Notes under the pieces: generated by a model
The model's input: the letters and a program-made list of their open reading frames with translations, nothing else
What the model was told of the DNA's origin: nothing
The model's database searches: none
DNA from: Saccharomycodes ludwigii
Lineage: Eukaryota; Ascomycota; Saccharomycetes; Saccharomycodales; Saccharomycodaceae
DNA length: 64,000 nt
Assembly (NCBI RefSeq): GCF_020623625.1
Contig: NC_060202.1
Location: 1,010,501-1,074,500 of the forward strand
Direction: 5' to 3'
In this document: piece after piece, positions 9,956 through 19,780 of the stretch
Numbering within the stretch: position 1 is the first letter of the stretch
Layout: the number at the start of each line of letters is the position of its first letter
Program-made: the position numbers and the translations under genes

Positions 9956-10891
9956 CTAGTCCTTTTTATTTAGTTTAGGTAATTGAGATGGCTCCGTGGG
10001 TTCTGGTAACTCTGTAAAATAATCACTTTGAAGACATTTCACTGAATCCCATCTAGCGTGTGGATTCATTAATAACATACCGCTCATTAAATTTAGTGCA
10101 TTTTCTGTCGCTGCAATAAATCTCTTTCTTAATTCATCTCTTGAAGGCGCTGGATACATTTTAATTTTGTTGTATGTGGGAAAACTGGAAACTTCAGGCC
10201 ACAATTTCTCGGTAGGGGTACCTAGTGCTCTAAATGTAACATCTATTTGATCTATATCATCTTTACCTGGTAAATATGGTATTCTTAGCATTAATTCAGC
10301 AAATATCACACCAATGGACCATATATCGACAGCCCATGTATAATGCTTAGCACCGAAAAGTAATTCTGGTGCCCTATACCACCTTGTTACAACATTGCTT
10401 GTTAATTGTTCTTGTGGTGATGGAATTGATCTTGCCAAACCGAAATCTGCTAATTTTAATTGGCCATCTGGTGCCAATAACAAATTATTTGGCTTTAAAT
10501 CTCTATGCAATATGAAATTTCTATGGCAATGATGAACACCCCTTAAGGCCATTAGTAACCATGACTTAATATCAGCTTGCGTAAAAAGAATGGAGCTGTC
10601 TTTAATAATCATTTCTAAATCTGCTGGTAGAAATTCTAATACTAAATTTAAGTTTCCCTTTTCATTATAGATATCCACCAATTCAATAACATTAACATGT
10701 TTGAGCTCTTGTAAATATTTCACTTCTCTTATGGCACTCATATCCAAGCCATCTTTAAATTCAGAAGTTTTAATTTCTTTAATAGCTACATTCCTTTTTA
10801 CTGTTGTTCCTTCTAACTGACGTCCAAGATAAACAATAGCAAATGTACCTTCACCAACTTTTTTTTCTTTGCTGTATAAACTATTTGACAT
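9956..10891 (-). CDS. KIN28: TFIIH cyclin-dependent kinase Kin28 (Cdk7)
   Basis: Catalytic kinase of the TFIIK module; with Ccl1 and Tfb3 it phosphorylates Ser5/Ser7 of the RNA polymerase II C-terminal domain at promoters. Its 311 residues are nearly all kinase domain. It has a glycine loop GEGTFAIVYLG, catalytic Lys38 (VAIKEIK), the C-helix DGLDMSAIREVKYL (the Kin28/Cdk7 version of PSTAIRE), HRDLKPNN, DFGLAR and the activation-loop Thr169 in TSNVVTRWYRAPE. The C-terminal lobe motif GAKHYTWAVDIWSIGVIFAE is intact. The S. cerevisiae gene has a small intron near its 5' end; this copy reads straight through. It shares a promoter region with MRF1. Matches YDL108W. Confidence 0.97.
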   Translation of the reverse strand: MSNSLYSKEKKVGEGTFAIVYLGRQLEGTTVKRNVAIKEIKTSEFKDGLDMSAIREVKYLQELKHVNVIELVDIYNEKGNLNLVLEFLPADLEMIIKDSSILFTQADIKSWLLMALRGVHHCHRNFILHRDLKPNNLLLAPDGQLKLADFGLARSIPSPQEQLTSNVVTRWYRAPELLFGAKHYTWAVDIWSIGVIFAELMLRIPYLPGKDDIDQIDVTFRALGTPTEKLWPEVSSFPTYNKIKMYPAPSRDELRKRFIAATENALNLMSGMLLMNPHARWDSVKCLQSDYFTELPEPTEPSQLPKLNKKD

Positions 10892-11047
10892 GAAGAATTA
10901 ATTAATTAATTATTTAATTATTTTTTTTTTTTTTTTTTTTTTTCCTTTTTTCTTTTTCTTGTAAAAATATCTAGTTTTAAAATAAGTGAAACGTATTAAT
11001 TATTTGTTGCATAAGATCTTATAATATATTCATATATGTTATAACAA

Positions 11048-11083
<36 letters not shown>

Positions 11084-11271
11084 CGTGATTATTGAAAAAT
11101 TTTGGTACAATTTATCATTGTTAATAGCACTCCTATCACAAATCAATCTCATCGACAATTCTTTCCAATAAACCTTTTTTTTTCTTTTTGTGAGAAAAAG
11201 AACCTGGAAATAAAAGTAATCAACTTCAAAATATTACTGTTGTTTGTTTTAAGACACATCCATGGAATAAA
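10892..11271. promoter_or_regulatory. Divergent promoter KIN28 / MRF1
   Basis: 380 bp without a gene. It contains T23 at 10921-10943 just upstream of KIN28 and T29 at 11055-11083 upstream of MRF1. No factor site is clear. A TTAA-rich stretch (attaattaattaat) lies directly in front of KIN28. Confidence 0.55.
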
Positions 11272-12468
11272 ATGTGCAAGAATATTTTCCGAATTAATCC
11301 AATTTTACTTTTTAAAAGATTTCATTCTCAAGATATTACGTTCAAACCATTGAATCCGTCTTTGATACTGAGAGCATCAAAATTCCAGGAAGAATTGACT
11401 CGATTAGAAAGCCTTATGGCTCAAAATAATAATTCTGGTGGCGGGTTTAATGTTGAACAACAAAAAAAGTATGCTAAATTATGCTCTATCACCGATGCGC
11501 TAAAAGAATACCAAGCCAATTATGAACAATTTAAAGAGTTGGAAGAAATGGTTAAACAGGATCCAACTTTAAGTGAGGATGCGGAAGAAGAAATCAAAGA
11601 GATATATCCTAACCTGGAGAAGAGCAAACAATTATTGTTTCATAAATTATTACCACCCCATCCATTTGCGGATAAATCCTGCTTATTGGAATTGAGACCA
11701 GGTGTTGGCGGTACTGAAGCCATGATTTTTGCTCAAGATTTATTAAACATGTACATAAACTATGCACATCATAAAAAATGGGCATACAGAGTTGTTTCTG
11801 AAACTGAAAACGAACAAGGCAATGGGATAGTTGAAGCTATTTTGGCCATAGATGAACCTGGATCATATGATAGAATGAAGTTTGAGTCAGGTGTTCATAG
11901 AGTACAAAGAATCCCAGCTACAGAAACTAAAGGCAGAACACACACTTCCACCGCGGCAGTTGTTGTTTTACCTCAAATGGGGGGTGAAGATGAAAGGGAA
12001 ACAGACGCATATGAGCGTACCTTTAAACCAGAAGAAATTAGAATAGACGTTATGAGAGCACGTGGCAAAGGTGGACAACACGTTAATACTACAGATAGTG
12101 CTGTTAGATTAACGCATTATCCAAGTGGGATAGTTGTTAGTATGCAAGATGAAAGATCACAACACAAAAATAAGGCTAAAGCCTTTGGTATTTTGAGAGC
12201 CAAATTGGCTGAATTGGAAAGAAAGGAAAAAGAAGAAAAGGCAAGAAAGGCAAGAACAGATCAGGTTACAAGTACAGATAGAAGTGATAAAATCCGCACG
12301 TACAACTATCCCCAAAACAGAATTACCGATCATAGGTGTAATTTTAGCATATTGGACATGGAATCTGTAATGAATGGTCAGAAATTTGACGCTCTAATAG
12401 ATTCTATGGAGAAATATGATAATGATATAAAAGCCAAACAGTTATTAAATAACGTTGGTCAAAACTGA
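11272..12468 (+). CDS. MRF1: Mitochondrial peptide chain release factor 1
   Basis: Class I release factor that ends translation on mitochondrial ribosomes. It has 398 residues (about 413 in S. cerevisiae). The first ~20 residues (MCKNIFRINPILLFKRFHSQ) are basic and without acid, as expected of a presequence. The stop-codon recognition tripeptide is P215-A216-T217 in RIPATETKGRTHTS, the RF1 form that reads UAA and UAG. The hydrolysis motif GGQ is residues 267-269 in ARGKGGQHVNTTDSAVR. The N-terminal coiled region and the PCRF domain (ELRPGVGGTEAMIFA) are complete. The nearest in-frame upstream ATG is cut off by a stop, which fixes the start. Matches YGL143C. Confidence 0.97.
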   Translation: MCKNIFRINPILLFKRFHSQDITFKPLNPSLILRASKFQEELTRLESLMAQNNNSGGGFNVEQQKKYAKLCSITDALKEYQANYEQFKELEEMVKQDPTLSEDAEEEIKEIYPNLEKSKQLLFHKLLPPHPFADKSCLLELRPGVGGTEAMIFAQDLLNMYINYAHHKKWAYRVVSETENEQGNGIVEAILAIDEPGSYDRMKFESGVHRVQRIPATETKGRTHTSTAAVVVLPQMGGEDERETDAYERTFKPEEIRIDVMRARGKGGQHVNTTDSAVRLTHYPSGIVVSMQDERSQHKNKAKAFGILRAKLAELERKEKEEKARKARTDQVTSTDRSDKIRTYNYPQNRITDHRCNFSILDMESVMNGQKFDALIDSMEKYDNDIKAKQLLNNVGQN

Positions 12469-13020
12469 TACATATATATATATGTGTGTGTGTGTGTCTA
12501 ATATTCATGTAAATATGTTAGTTACTTGTCATGCAAGTCACTATATTGGCTTATTTAAAAGATTTATATACTTTTAAAAAATATATTTTCAACGATTAAA
12601 TAACTTATTTATGATGAGCGGTTCGCTTTTGATCCTTAAAATTATAATTTTTAATGTTTATTATGTGGTGTATGGATTTAGAAATGTAATTCTATATATA
12701 TTTTTTTTGTTTTTTATTTTTAGACATTGTGATGGTAATAATAGAAAGCAAGTTTATAGCTCAAAAAGTATTTTAAAACTTTCAAATAAATGAACAGTTA
12801 AATATAATGCATCGTTTATATAAAAGTTCAAGAAAATCAGTTAATTTCAACAATTTTTTTTTCTTTTTCTTTTTCTTTTTCTTTCTAATTTTTTTTTTTT
12901 TTTTTCTTTCCCCTAGAATATCACACTGGAAGATAAAATTATTTAATTATTGAAAATGTTCTAGTATCAATTTCTTGCTAATGAAAAAAAAAAAATAACG
13001 ATAAATGTTCATCCAAATTG
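12469..13020. other. Intergenic MRF1 to ROG1
   Basis: 552 bp: the MRF1 3' flank and the ROG1 promoter. It begins with short TA and GT dinucleotide runs (about 12470-12497), which fit a yeast polyadenylation efficiency element. A TTTTTC hexamer array lies at 12861-12886, followed by long T runs to about 12905. One 60-codon ATG frame at 12611-12793 is low-complexity and not called a gene. Confidence 0.55.
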
Positions 13021-15141
13021 ATGCAGTCTCAAGAATATTATAAAAATAGATCGACAGTAAAGGTTGGTGAGATCGAAAGGTATATAATTAAATATAATTT
13101 ATTTGAGGGAACTACAATACCCCAAAATTTGAAGTTGGGTAGCTTACATGTCAAGGTGAAAAATTTAGAAAATTTATCCAAAAGAGCGGCATATTTGATC
13201 GGACCTTATTCATTATACTGTGACATTAGAACAAGCCAATACCACCATAATCAGCATTCATTTATAACAGCAGACCAGCCCAAGTATGAACTAGACCTAC
13301 AACCGCAAAGATCCTTTAACTTTGAGTTACAGATGCATAAAATAAGAAATGAATATGTATGGATTTTGGATGTAGTAAGTCAAATAATCTTTACTACAAA
13401 TGCATCCATTACTTTTGATGTTCTTATATGGGGTGACGACAATTTAGATAGAGACAGACTAACCATTGATAGACTAAATACTTTAGATTTATGGAATTTG
13501 CCTAGAAAATTGGATAAGAATTTAGAAAAGGAACATTTAGTGATTTTAGCCCATGGCTTACATTCAAACTTAACCGCTGATATGTTTTATTTAAAAGAAC
13601 AGATAGAGCAATCAAGTCCCAAGATCATAGTGCAAGGATATGCTGGGAACGTTTGTAAGACTGAAAAGGGAGTTAAATATTTGGGTACAAATTTAGCTGA
13701 ATATATAGTCCATGAACTGTATACCGAAAATATAAGGAAAATCTCATTTGTGGGACACTCCTTAGGTGGATTGATCCAAACATTTGCTATAGCCTACATC
13801 GGTTTAAAGTATCCAACTTTTTTCAGCAAGGTAGAACCTATTAATTTTATTACATTGTCATCTCCACTTTTAGGCGTTGTAACTGACAATCCAGCCTTTG
13901 TTCAATTTTTTTTAAGTGTAGGGATTGTTGGGAAAACGGGACAAGATTTGGGATTAAAAGATAACGAAGCAACCGGTAAACCATTGTTGACGCTGCTACC
14001 ATGTAAACATACAAGGAGATTATTGAAAAAATTCAAAAATAGAACTGTATATGCCAATTCTATAAATGATGGGATCGTTCCTTTATATACATCGGCGTTG
14101 ATGTATTTGGATTATGATGATATTTTACAAAATTTGAATAATTTAGGTAAATTCCCCTACAAAAAAAATAGTGATCGTACAAAGCAAAGGCAGGAATTGG
14201 ATAGCTCGAATCAGTATTTTATAACCAAGTCTGTGGTTAAACCAATATCTAAAGCTATAAACTTGTTGGCACCACAATGGCAACAGCCAAATCCACAGAT
14301 GAGTGGTAGCAATGCAACCGAAATTATTGACTCTGATAGTGCAAGTATAATAGATAACCAATACTCTAAAAAATTGCCTAAATCTACAATGTTAGAATCT
14401 GCAGCAAATGTTTTATTGCAACCAGTTCCATCGCCTAAATATATATATGAACCAAAATCTAGAGAAAATGTTATTATCCATGATAAAGTCTATGCATATG
14501 AAGATATAAAAAAATATGCAACAAAAGCAGATGCGAAAAAAATATATTCTTTCTACGATATTTTCCAACCCAATTTAACATTTCGTAAAACTGAAGAAGA
14601 AATTGCAAAAAAATGGCACAAGGGATTAACGTGGAGAAAAGTTGTAGTTGCTTTGAAATCAGATGCACATAATAATATCTTTGTTAGGAGACGATTTCCA
14701 AATGGGTATGGCTGGCCAGTCATAGATCATTTAGTAGAAGAACATTTTTTGCATGATGAATATATTCCTGAAACAAATTTACCTCATGATATTGATATTA
14801 AGGAATGCGAGGAAAGTATTGAAGGGGATGAGGATGCTGATGATTTACAATGGCTTACCAGTCCAACCAAAGATAGTTTGTTTGATGTAGGCCCAACAGG
14901 CATGATTAGTACTGTGGGTGAGTTTGTGGAGGCTTTTACAAGAAAAATGACAAATGGCAATGATTCTCTTCTTGCCGAAGATAAGAATAAAACAAAATTT
15001 TCTATAATCTCAAGAAACGGTACTATGACTGTCGATAAAAACAAAAATACTTTATCTAACATTTTAATTGACGGCAATCCGCAAGAGGACATGTTTAACT
15101 ATTTAAAAGAGGATAGTGATTTAGATTTATCAACTGTTTAG
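13021..15141 (+). CDS. ROG1: Rog1-family monoacylglycerol lipase (ROG1/YDL109C)
   Basis: Alpha/beta-hydrolase of the DUF676 lipase family; yeast Rog1 is a monoacylglycerol lipase. I start at ATG (MQSQEYYKNRS) because the preceding in-frame codon is TTG. It has 706 residues, close to ROG1. An N-terminal beta-rich region (residues 1-165) with KVGEIERYIIKYNL precedes the hydrolase core. The oxyanion motif LVILAHGLHSN starts near residue 177; the nucleophile elbow is GHSLGG with S247. A likely acid is in NSINDGIVPLYTSAL, and the C-terminal H in HLVEEHFLHDEY may complete the triad. S. cerevisiae has two paralogues, ROG1 (YGL144C) and YDL109C, one in each paralogous block; this single gene corresponds to their unduplicated ancestor. 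Confidence 0.93.
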   Translation: MQSQEYYKNRSTVKVGEIERYIIKYNLFEGTTIPQNLKLGSLHVKVKNLENLSKRAAYLIGPYSLYCDIRTSQYHHNQHSFITADQPKYELDLQPQRSFNFELQMHKIRNEYVWILDVVSQIIFTTNASITFDVLIWGDDNLDRDRLTIDRLNTLDLWNLPRKLDKNLEKEHLVILAHGLHSNLTADMFYLKEQIEQSSPKIIVQGYAGNVCKTEKGVKYLGTNLAEYIVHELYTENIRKISFVGHSLGGLIQTFAIAYIGLKYPTFFSKVEPINFITLSSPLLGVVTDNPAFVQFFLSVGIVGKTGQDLGLKDNEATGKPLLTLLPCKHTRRLLKKFKNRTVYANSINDGIVPLYTSALMYLDYDDILQNLNNLGKFPYKKNSDRTKQRQELDSSNQYFITKSVVKPISKAINLLAPQWQQPNPQMSGSNATEIIDSDSASIIDNQYSKKLPKSTMLESAANVLLQPVPSPKYIYEPKSRENVIIHDKVYAYEDIKKYATKADAKKIYSFYDIFQPNLTFRKTEEEIAKKWHKGLTWRKVVVALKSDAHNNIFVRRRFPNGYGWPVIDHLVEEHFLHDEYIPETNLPHDIDIKECEESIEGDEDADDLQWLTSPTKDSLFDVGPTGMISTVGEFVEAFTRKMTNGNDSLLAEDKNKTKFSIISRNGTMTVDKNKNTLSNILIDGNPQEDMFNYLKEDSDLDLSTV

Positions 15142-15229
15142 TTTCATTTTTCTTGATTATTGTTATTATTAATTTTTTTTTTTTTTTTTTTTTTCTTGCA
15201 AGTATATAAATAACCTAATACACTTTTGC

Positions 15230-17410
15230 TTACACAATTTTATATAAAATATAGGCAATTTCATCATTTGAAGCATATTTAATATCCAACTGAGTCTTCA
15301 AATCATCGAATTTATTTTTCCTGATATAGTTTTTATCTAGCCATTTACTTTTTTTTTCCTCATTGTAAAATTTTAAAACTTTGTACACCTTCAAGGTATC
15401 CAAAAAAGAGCCATCATCAAGTGAAATTATTTCACCTGATTGGAATCCTAAACTCATTTTTAATGTCTTGTAATCACATATTAGCTGAAGCAAGCCATCT
15501 TTGCTAAATTCGTTCAATTTTAATGTATAGTTTGTTAAATAATTTATTATGATCGACATACAACCTGACTGAAATTGTTCAAGATTTAAGGAATCCAAGT
15601 TATATGAACGCATCACATCAACGCACTTTTTAACTATACTAACTGATGAGAAAAGTTCTGGAGAACAAGATGTGTTAGTATTGGTAACATTGTCATTATG
15701 AGCATTGGATTCATCGCCTGTAGAATTCCATCTATCTATCTTAAAGTATGTTCTTAAAGAAGCACCAAACATTTTTTTAAATCTATGGACCAAAGATTCA
15801 TTAAGGGCTAAAATAGATTCTTTATAATTGATCAATTCCCCAGAAAATAAGTTACCAAATGTTGATTTTGTCTTTTTATTGAAAATATTTGTTAATTTAA
15901 TACAATCTGGCTTATTCTCTAAATGTATCATCACGTCATAAACTAATTGCATATTTCTCAATCTAACAACGTTTTCTTTAAATTGTAGTTCTTCGTCATT
16001 TTTCATATCTGAGTTTCCCAAACTTCCAGCAGTGTTAATGCCAGTAGCATCAGTGATATTATTGATGCTGTTATAATTTATATTGAAATCTTTAAACAAC
16101 TGAATTAATTGTAAGAAATTATTTCTAAACACCTGAATCTGTGGATTAAAAAAATTTGGCAAATTAACAGAAAATAACGGGGTGAAGTACTCAAAAAGAG
16201 ATTCCAAGTATTTGACAAAATCCGGACCATTTTTCAACAAATTGTTCAACCCTGAGGTCAAGAAATTCTTGAATTGTCTTTGTGCCAGAGTAGATTCAAA
16301 ATCAACCCATGTCTGTAGGACGTTTTCTGGAATCAAAGAGACTAACCCGTAATAATCGTAGTAATAGATTTTCCACAATGTATTATCGGTAATAAAAATT
16401 TGGGAAATTAAAACTACTAAATGGTTTAAATTATTGTCAGAAGGTGATTTGACAATAAAATTCAATGTGGCTTGTATTTTTTTTCTGATTGGGTTCAAAA
16501 TATGGTTTATAAATTGCTGGTGGCAAAGTTCCTTTGTTAGACCGATATCTTCATTATGAAAAATGGATATGCATTTGTATAAATTTTCACTCAAATAAAT
16601 GTGCAAAAATTTAAAATATGTATCGATGGTTTGAGTCTCCAGCTCACTTGTAGGATTGTTGTCATTGTGGCCAATGTTGCTGTTGAAATGATAGATAAAT
16701 TTTATATTAAAATTGTTAGCAATACAGTCAAAATTAAAATATTGTTTAATTTCTGGCTTCATAATTTCATTATAAATAAGACTGATTTTAAATAAATCGT
16801 CAGAATATTTCTTCATTGAGTCAGCGACATTTTTGTTTAAATACTGTCCATTATTTCTGCTCTCAGTGCTGTTTAATTTATCCCAATTTGAATTTAATAA
16901 TAGTTGTTGAAAAGTTGGTATAATAGTCTTTTTAAATTCATTAATTTTGCTTTCAATACTTTTTTTCAAGACATCTTTGATGTTGGTGGAAATAAGCGGA
17001 TCGGAGAGTATAGTAGTATTGATCAAATTATAAAACTCATCAACAGAAGAAAGATTTTTAACTTTGCTATCAATTTCATTAGTTTTGTAATATAAATTTA
17101 GATTCTCTTGTTCCAATTGCCTTTCATGTAAAACTTGTGAAATATGCTGATAAGTTTCCAAATTTTTAATTGAAGCACCATATGTTTTAACTAATTGATC
17201 TAAATCAGATAATTGATTAATATGAGATAAGTCACTAGCAAGATAAACTAGGCTAGAATTAATTTCATTGGAAACATCAGCTGGTTTTTCATCACAAATA
17301 GCTTTTTTTGACAAATTTGGAATCGTTGTAGCTAATTCTTCTCTTTTCAATTCTATTTGTTTTAGTTCATTATCAATTAAAACGAAGTCATCAATTGTAG
17401 ATATTTCCAT
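15230..17410 (-). CDS. TIP20: Dsl1 tethering complex subunit Tip20
   Basis: RINT1/Tip20-family subunit of the Dsl1 complex, which tethers COPI vesicles at the ER and binds the SNAREs Sec20 and Ufe1. The 726 residues (about 701 in yeast) are almost wholly helical, as expected of a CATCHR-fold tether. The N-terminus (ISTIDDFVLIDNELKQIELK) is the Dsl1-binding segment by family knowledge. There are Asn-rich loops around residues 470-485 and 585-600. The C-terminus ends in YASNDEIAYILYKIV. No enzymatic motif is expected. It converges on ROG1 with an 88-bp T-rich gap. Matches YGL145W. Confidence 0.92.
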   Translation of the reverse strand: MEISTIDDFVLIDNELKQIELKREELATTIPNLSKKAICDEKPADVSNEINSSLVYLASDLSHINQLSDLDQLVKTYGASIKNLETYQHISQVLHERQLEQENLNLYYKTNEIDSKVKNLSSVDEFYNLINTTILSDPLISTNIKDVLKKSIESKINEFKKTIIPTFQQLLLNSNWDKLNSTESRNNGQYLNKNVADSMKKYSDDLFKISLIYNEIMKPEIKQYFNFDCIANNFNIKFIYHFNSNIGHNDNNPTSELETQTIDTYFKFLHIYLSENLYKCISIFHNEDIGLTKELCHQQFINHILNPIRKKIQATLNFIVKSPSDNNLNHLVVLISQIFITDNTLWKIYYYDYYGLVSLIPENVLQTWVDFESTLAQRQFKNFLTSGLNNLLKNGPDFVKYLESLFEYFTPLFSVNLPNFFNPQIQVFRNNFLQLIQLFKDFNINYNSINNITDATGINTAGSLGNSDMKNDEELQFKENVVRLRNMQLVYDVMIHLENKPDCIKLTNIFNKKTKSTFGNLFSGELINYKESILALNESLVHRFKKMFGASLRTYFKIDRWNSTGDESNAHNDNVTNTNTSCSPELFSSVSIVKKCVDVMRSYNLDSLNLEQFQSGCMSIIINYLTNYTLKLNEFSKDGLLQLICDYKTLKMSLGFQSGEIISLDDGSFLDTLKVYKVLKFYNEEKKSKWLDKNYIRKNKFDDLKTQLDIKYASNDEIAYILYKIV

Positions 17411-17801
17411 GATATTGCGGGTAATAAGGGGGAAAAAGGATCACTTATTTTTACTTGTTTGATTTTCCTTTCTTTTTTTTTTTTTCTTCCTCAGAAAAGA
17501 TGATTAAAATGATAATAATACAAGAGAAAGAGTTGAACTAGAAATATGGTATTAGATATACGTATAACGAAGATCAATACTACAAAATATGTAAAAAAAA
17601 TGAGAAAATGGTTTCTGTGAATGATTTTAAATAGTTAAAAATAGATTATGGCCGGGTATCAACAATGGACAGTGGGATACACAACTGGACGAATGGATGA
17701 AAAAAAAGGGGAAAAAGTGCTTGGAGATTTTGACTATTTTTAAAATCAATGGAGTTCTATTTTTTTTATATTATGAGCAATTTGATATTTACCTTCCTTT
17801 T

Positions 17802-17810
17802 TTTGGCAAA
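17802..17810 (+). promoter_or_regulatory. Possible PACE-like (Rpn4) site upstream of TMA17
   Basis: TTTGGCAAA agrees with the Rpn4 element GGTGGCAAA at 7 of 9 positions and lies about 190 bp upstream of the ATG of a proteasome-assembly gene. One short imperfect site in AT-rich DNA is weak evidence. Confidence 0.2.
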
Positions 17811-17960
17811 GGATGTGAGAGAAATTTAATATATATATATATATATATATATTGTAATAACAACAAATCATCATTTCTTGTTACAAAAACTTTATATACT
17901 TAATCACTTATTAATATCTCTCTCTTAACTATAAACCATCTATAACCCATATTTCCAGTA

Positions 17961-17985
17961 CAATACAATACAATACAATACAATA
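17961..17985 (+). repeat. CAATA pentamer array (5 units)
   Basis: Five perfect CAATA units end 13 bases before the TMA17 start codon, within the probable 5' untranslated leader. The leader they form is G-free and should be unstructured. Confidence 0.9.
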
Positions 17986-17998
17986 CAGAAAAAAAGAA

Positions 17999-18460
17999 AT
18001 GCCTTTTCAATCAAATATTAGACCCATCAAAACTATAGAATTCAAAGAAGCTATTCAAAATTATACTGCTTCACAGCTAGAAAAGGAAAAATCAACCATT
18101 GAAAATGCTATTTCTCATTTGCAAAGTTCTAATAAAAGAATGGACTTGTTGTTAAAGAAATTGCAAGCAGATCATACAAAAAGCAAAATGGTTGATGAAG
18201 ATCAATTCCAACAGGAATTCGGTAATGAAGAACTAGTAGAAAGTAATGAAGACGGTAAAAATACAGGTAACTCGGAGGATATCAAGTTGTTTGAAGATTC
18301 GATAAAAGAAAATGAAGGTGTGTTATACAATTATTTTGTTAGGTTGCAAGCTATCAGAGATGAAGAGGAAGCCAGGTTAACTAGTACCAAAACTAATGAT
18401 GGAACTATTACGCCTGCTACTTCCAATACTACAGCTAATCCTAACAATGTTTTTATATAA
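17999..18460 (+). CDS. TMA17: Proteasome assembly chaperone Tma17/Adc17
   Basis: Small ribosome-associated, stress-inducible chaperone that pairs Rpt6 with Rpt3 in building the 19S base (Adc17 in yeast). It has 153 residues, near the yeast length of about 150. Residues 1-75 form two predicted helices (IRPIKTIEFKEAIQNYTASQ, LEKEKSTIENAISHLQSSNK), and a further helix (ENEGVLYNYFVRLQAIRDEE) lies at about residues 100-125. The acidic linker between them is typical, and the tail is Thr/Asn-rich and disordered. There is no enzymatic motif. Position and strand match YDL110C. I know of no other family with this N-terminus. Confidence 0.9.
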   Translation: MPFQSNIRPIKTIEFKEAIQNYTASQLEKEKSTIENAISHLQSSNKRMDLLLKKLQADHTKSKMVDEDQFQQEFGNEELVESNEDGKNTGNSEDIKLFEDSIKENEGVLYNYFVRLQAIRDEEEARLTSTKTNDGTITPATSNTTANPNNVFI

Positions 18461-18907
18461 TTTTACCCTTTTATAGGAATAGACAGCATCTTCTTATTAT
18501 AGTGGCAGCAACACCAAATTAAGAAATTTACGCGACACAAAAAGGGTCAAAATTTGAAAAGCTTCAAAAAAATAAATATATATATATATATATATATATA
18601 GAAAAAGGATAGATGGCTTCAATACTTTGATTAAAACAAGCTGCATTGCTGAAAATTACTTTATGATTTTATTAAAAAAGAAAAAAAAAATGGAAAAGAG
18701 AAAATCTATATAAGATTACGTCTAGCTTATTTTTGCTCTTTTTTCTATCCTCCCCTCTTCCTTTTTTTTTCTTTCCTCATATTATATAGAATTTTTACTT
18801 TTCATTTAAAGCATTATAATAGTGTATATATCAAAAATATAAAATATAAAGTATAAAATATAGAATATAAGACATAAAATATAAAATAAAAATAAAAACT
18901 CCCAGAT
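18461..18907. other. Intergenic TMA17 to RRT6
   Basis: 447 bp, no gene. An AT array lies at about 18576-18601 in the TMA17 3' flank. A run of imperfect ~10-bp units around ATAAAATATA fills 18836-18892 just before RRT6. Confidence 0.5.
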
Positions 18908-19780
18908 ATGAAATTCATAACTATTATTTTAAGGTGCATGTTAAGTTTTTCTCTATTATTTGATGTAATGGTATGCCGTAGTGACAGTGTAAATTTGCTA
19001 CCAGGTGAAAAATACCCAATCTACAGGAAAAATGAGATCATCTTAAATTTCGAATTAGAACCAATAAAACGTAATAATTACAATTCTAGCATTACTCCTT
19101 TCTGTTTCCAAGTCGATATACCTGTCACAAACTATTATCAAAATACCAAGATTGAAAATAATAGATCAATAATATTATTAACTTTAAATGTGCAGGATAA
19201 ATTAAAATATCATGTAGATATCTCAAGGTTTGGACCCATTGCCTCCAAGAAAAATAAACAAAGATTATCAATGGAATTAGAGTTATCCAATAAATTATTT
19301 TACAAGATTTCAAACATTAGGAGCACCCGTAGTAAAATATTTTTACAGATTCCAAGTTCTGAGTTGGCTTACAATACAAACAAAAGTATGCATTTTTGTT
19401 TTAATAATTTAGTGACGGATCACTCTTGGAATAGTATAGACACCATTAAAGACATTCAACTATCTATTTTTGTGGAATCTGACAATAATATCAGACACAG
19501 GAATGCTATTTCGAACAGTAATAAAGATGGAAGTGTTTTGATATATTACCTTTGTGCATATAAAAAAAAGGTAATTGATATTCATAATCAAATTAAGAAA
19601 GATATAGTTGATCATAGTTTGGTGAAAGGGTTACTTGAGTTGGAATGCCAATCAAGAAATTTTAATGAAAAAACCTTTTCTGATGTGATATACTGGTTTA
19701 TTATTACAATGTTGATCAGCATAATACTTAATGATGTGATTTTGCCATACATGGTATATAATTATTTTTTAGTAATTTAA
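18908..19780 (+). CDS. RRT6: p24-like membrane protein Rrt6
   Basis: By position and strand this is RRT6 (YGL146C), a p24/EMP24-like protein of unknown role named from an rDNA-transcription screen. It has 290 residues. A signal peptide is clear (MKFITIILRCMLSFSLLFDV), followed by a beta-rich, Asn-rich lumenal part and a helical segment (KKKVIDIHNQIKKDIVDHSL). A single C-terminal membrane span (YWFIITMLISIILNDVILPY) completes the p24-like layout. The tail after the span is short (MVYNYFLVI) and lacks the di-lysine or di-phenylalanine sorting signals of true p24 proteins, so it may not cycle between ER and Golgi as they do. Sequence drift is high and the name leans on gene order. Confidence 0.75.
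   Translation: MKFITIILRCMLSFSLLFDVMVCRSDSVNLLPGEKYPIYRKNEIILNFELEPIKRNNYNSSITPFCFQVDIPVTNYYQNTKIENNRSIILLTLNVQDKLKYHVDISRFGPIASKKNKQRLSMELELSNKLFYKISNIRSTRSKIFLQIPSSELAYNTNKSMHFCFNNLVTDHSWNSIDTIKDIQLSIFVESDNNIRHRNAISNSNKDGSVLIYYLCAYKKKVIDIHNQIKKDIVDHSLVKGLLELECQSRNFNEKTFSDVIYWFIITMLISIILNDVILPYMVYNYFLVI

Larger units (their letters stand above)
17411..17998. promoter_or_regulatory. Divergent promoter TIP20 / TMA17
   Basis: 588 bp without a gene. It holds an AT array at about 17830-17851 and five CAATA units at 17961-17985 just before the TMA17 start, in the likely 5' leader. A near-match to the proteasome-gene element (TTTGGCAAA versus GGTGGCAAA) lies at 17802-17810. Confidence 0.55.

Noticed and set aside
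12611-12793. 60-codon ATG frame between MRF1 and ROG1
   Set aside because: Hydrophobic low-complexity translation of AT-rich DNA; no family resemblance, and no gene expected here from yeast order.
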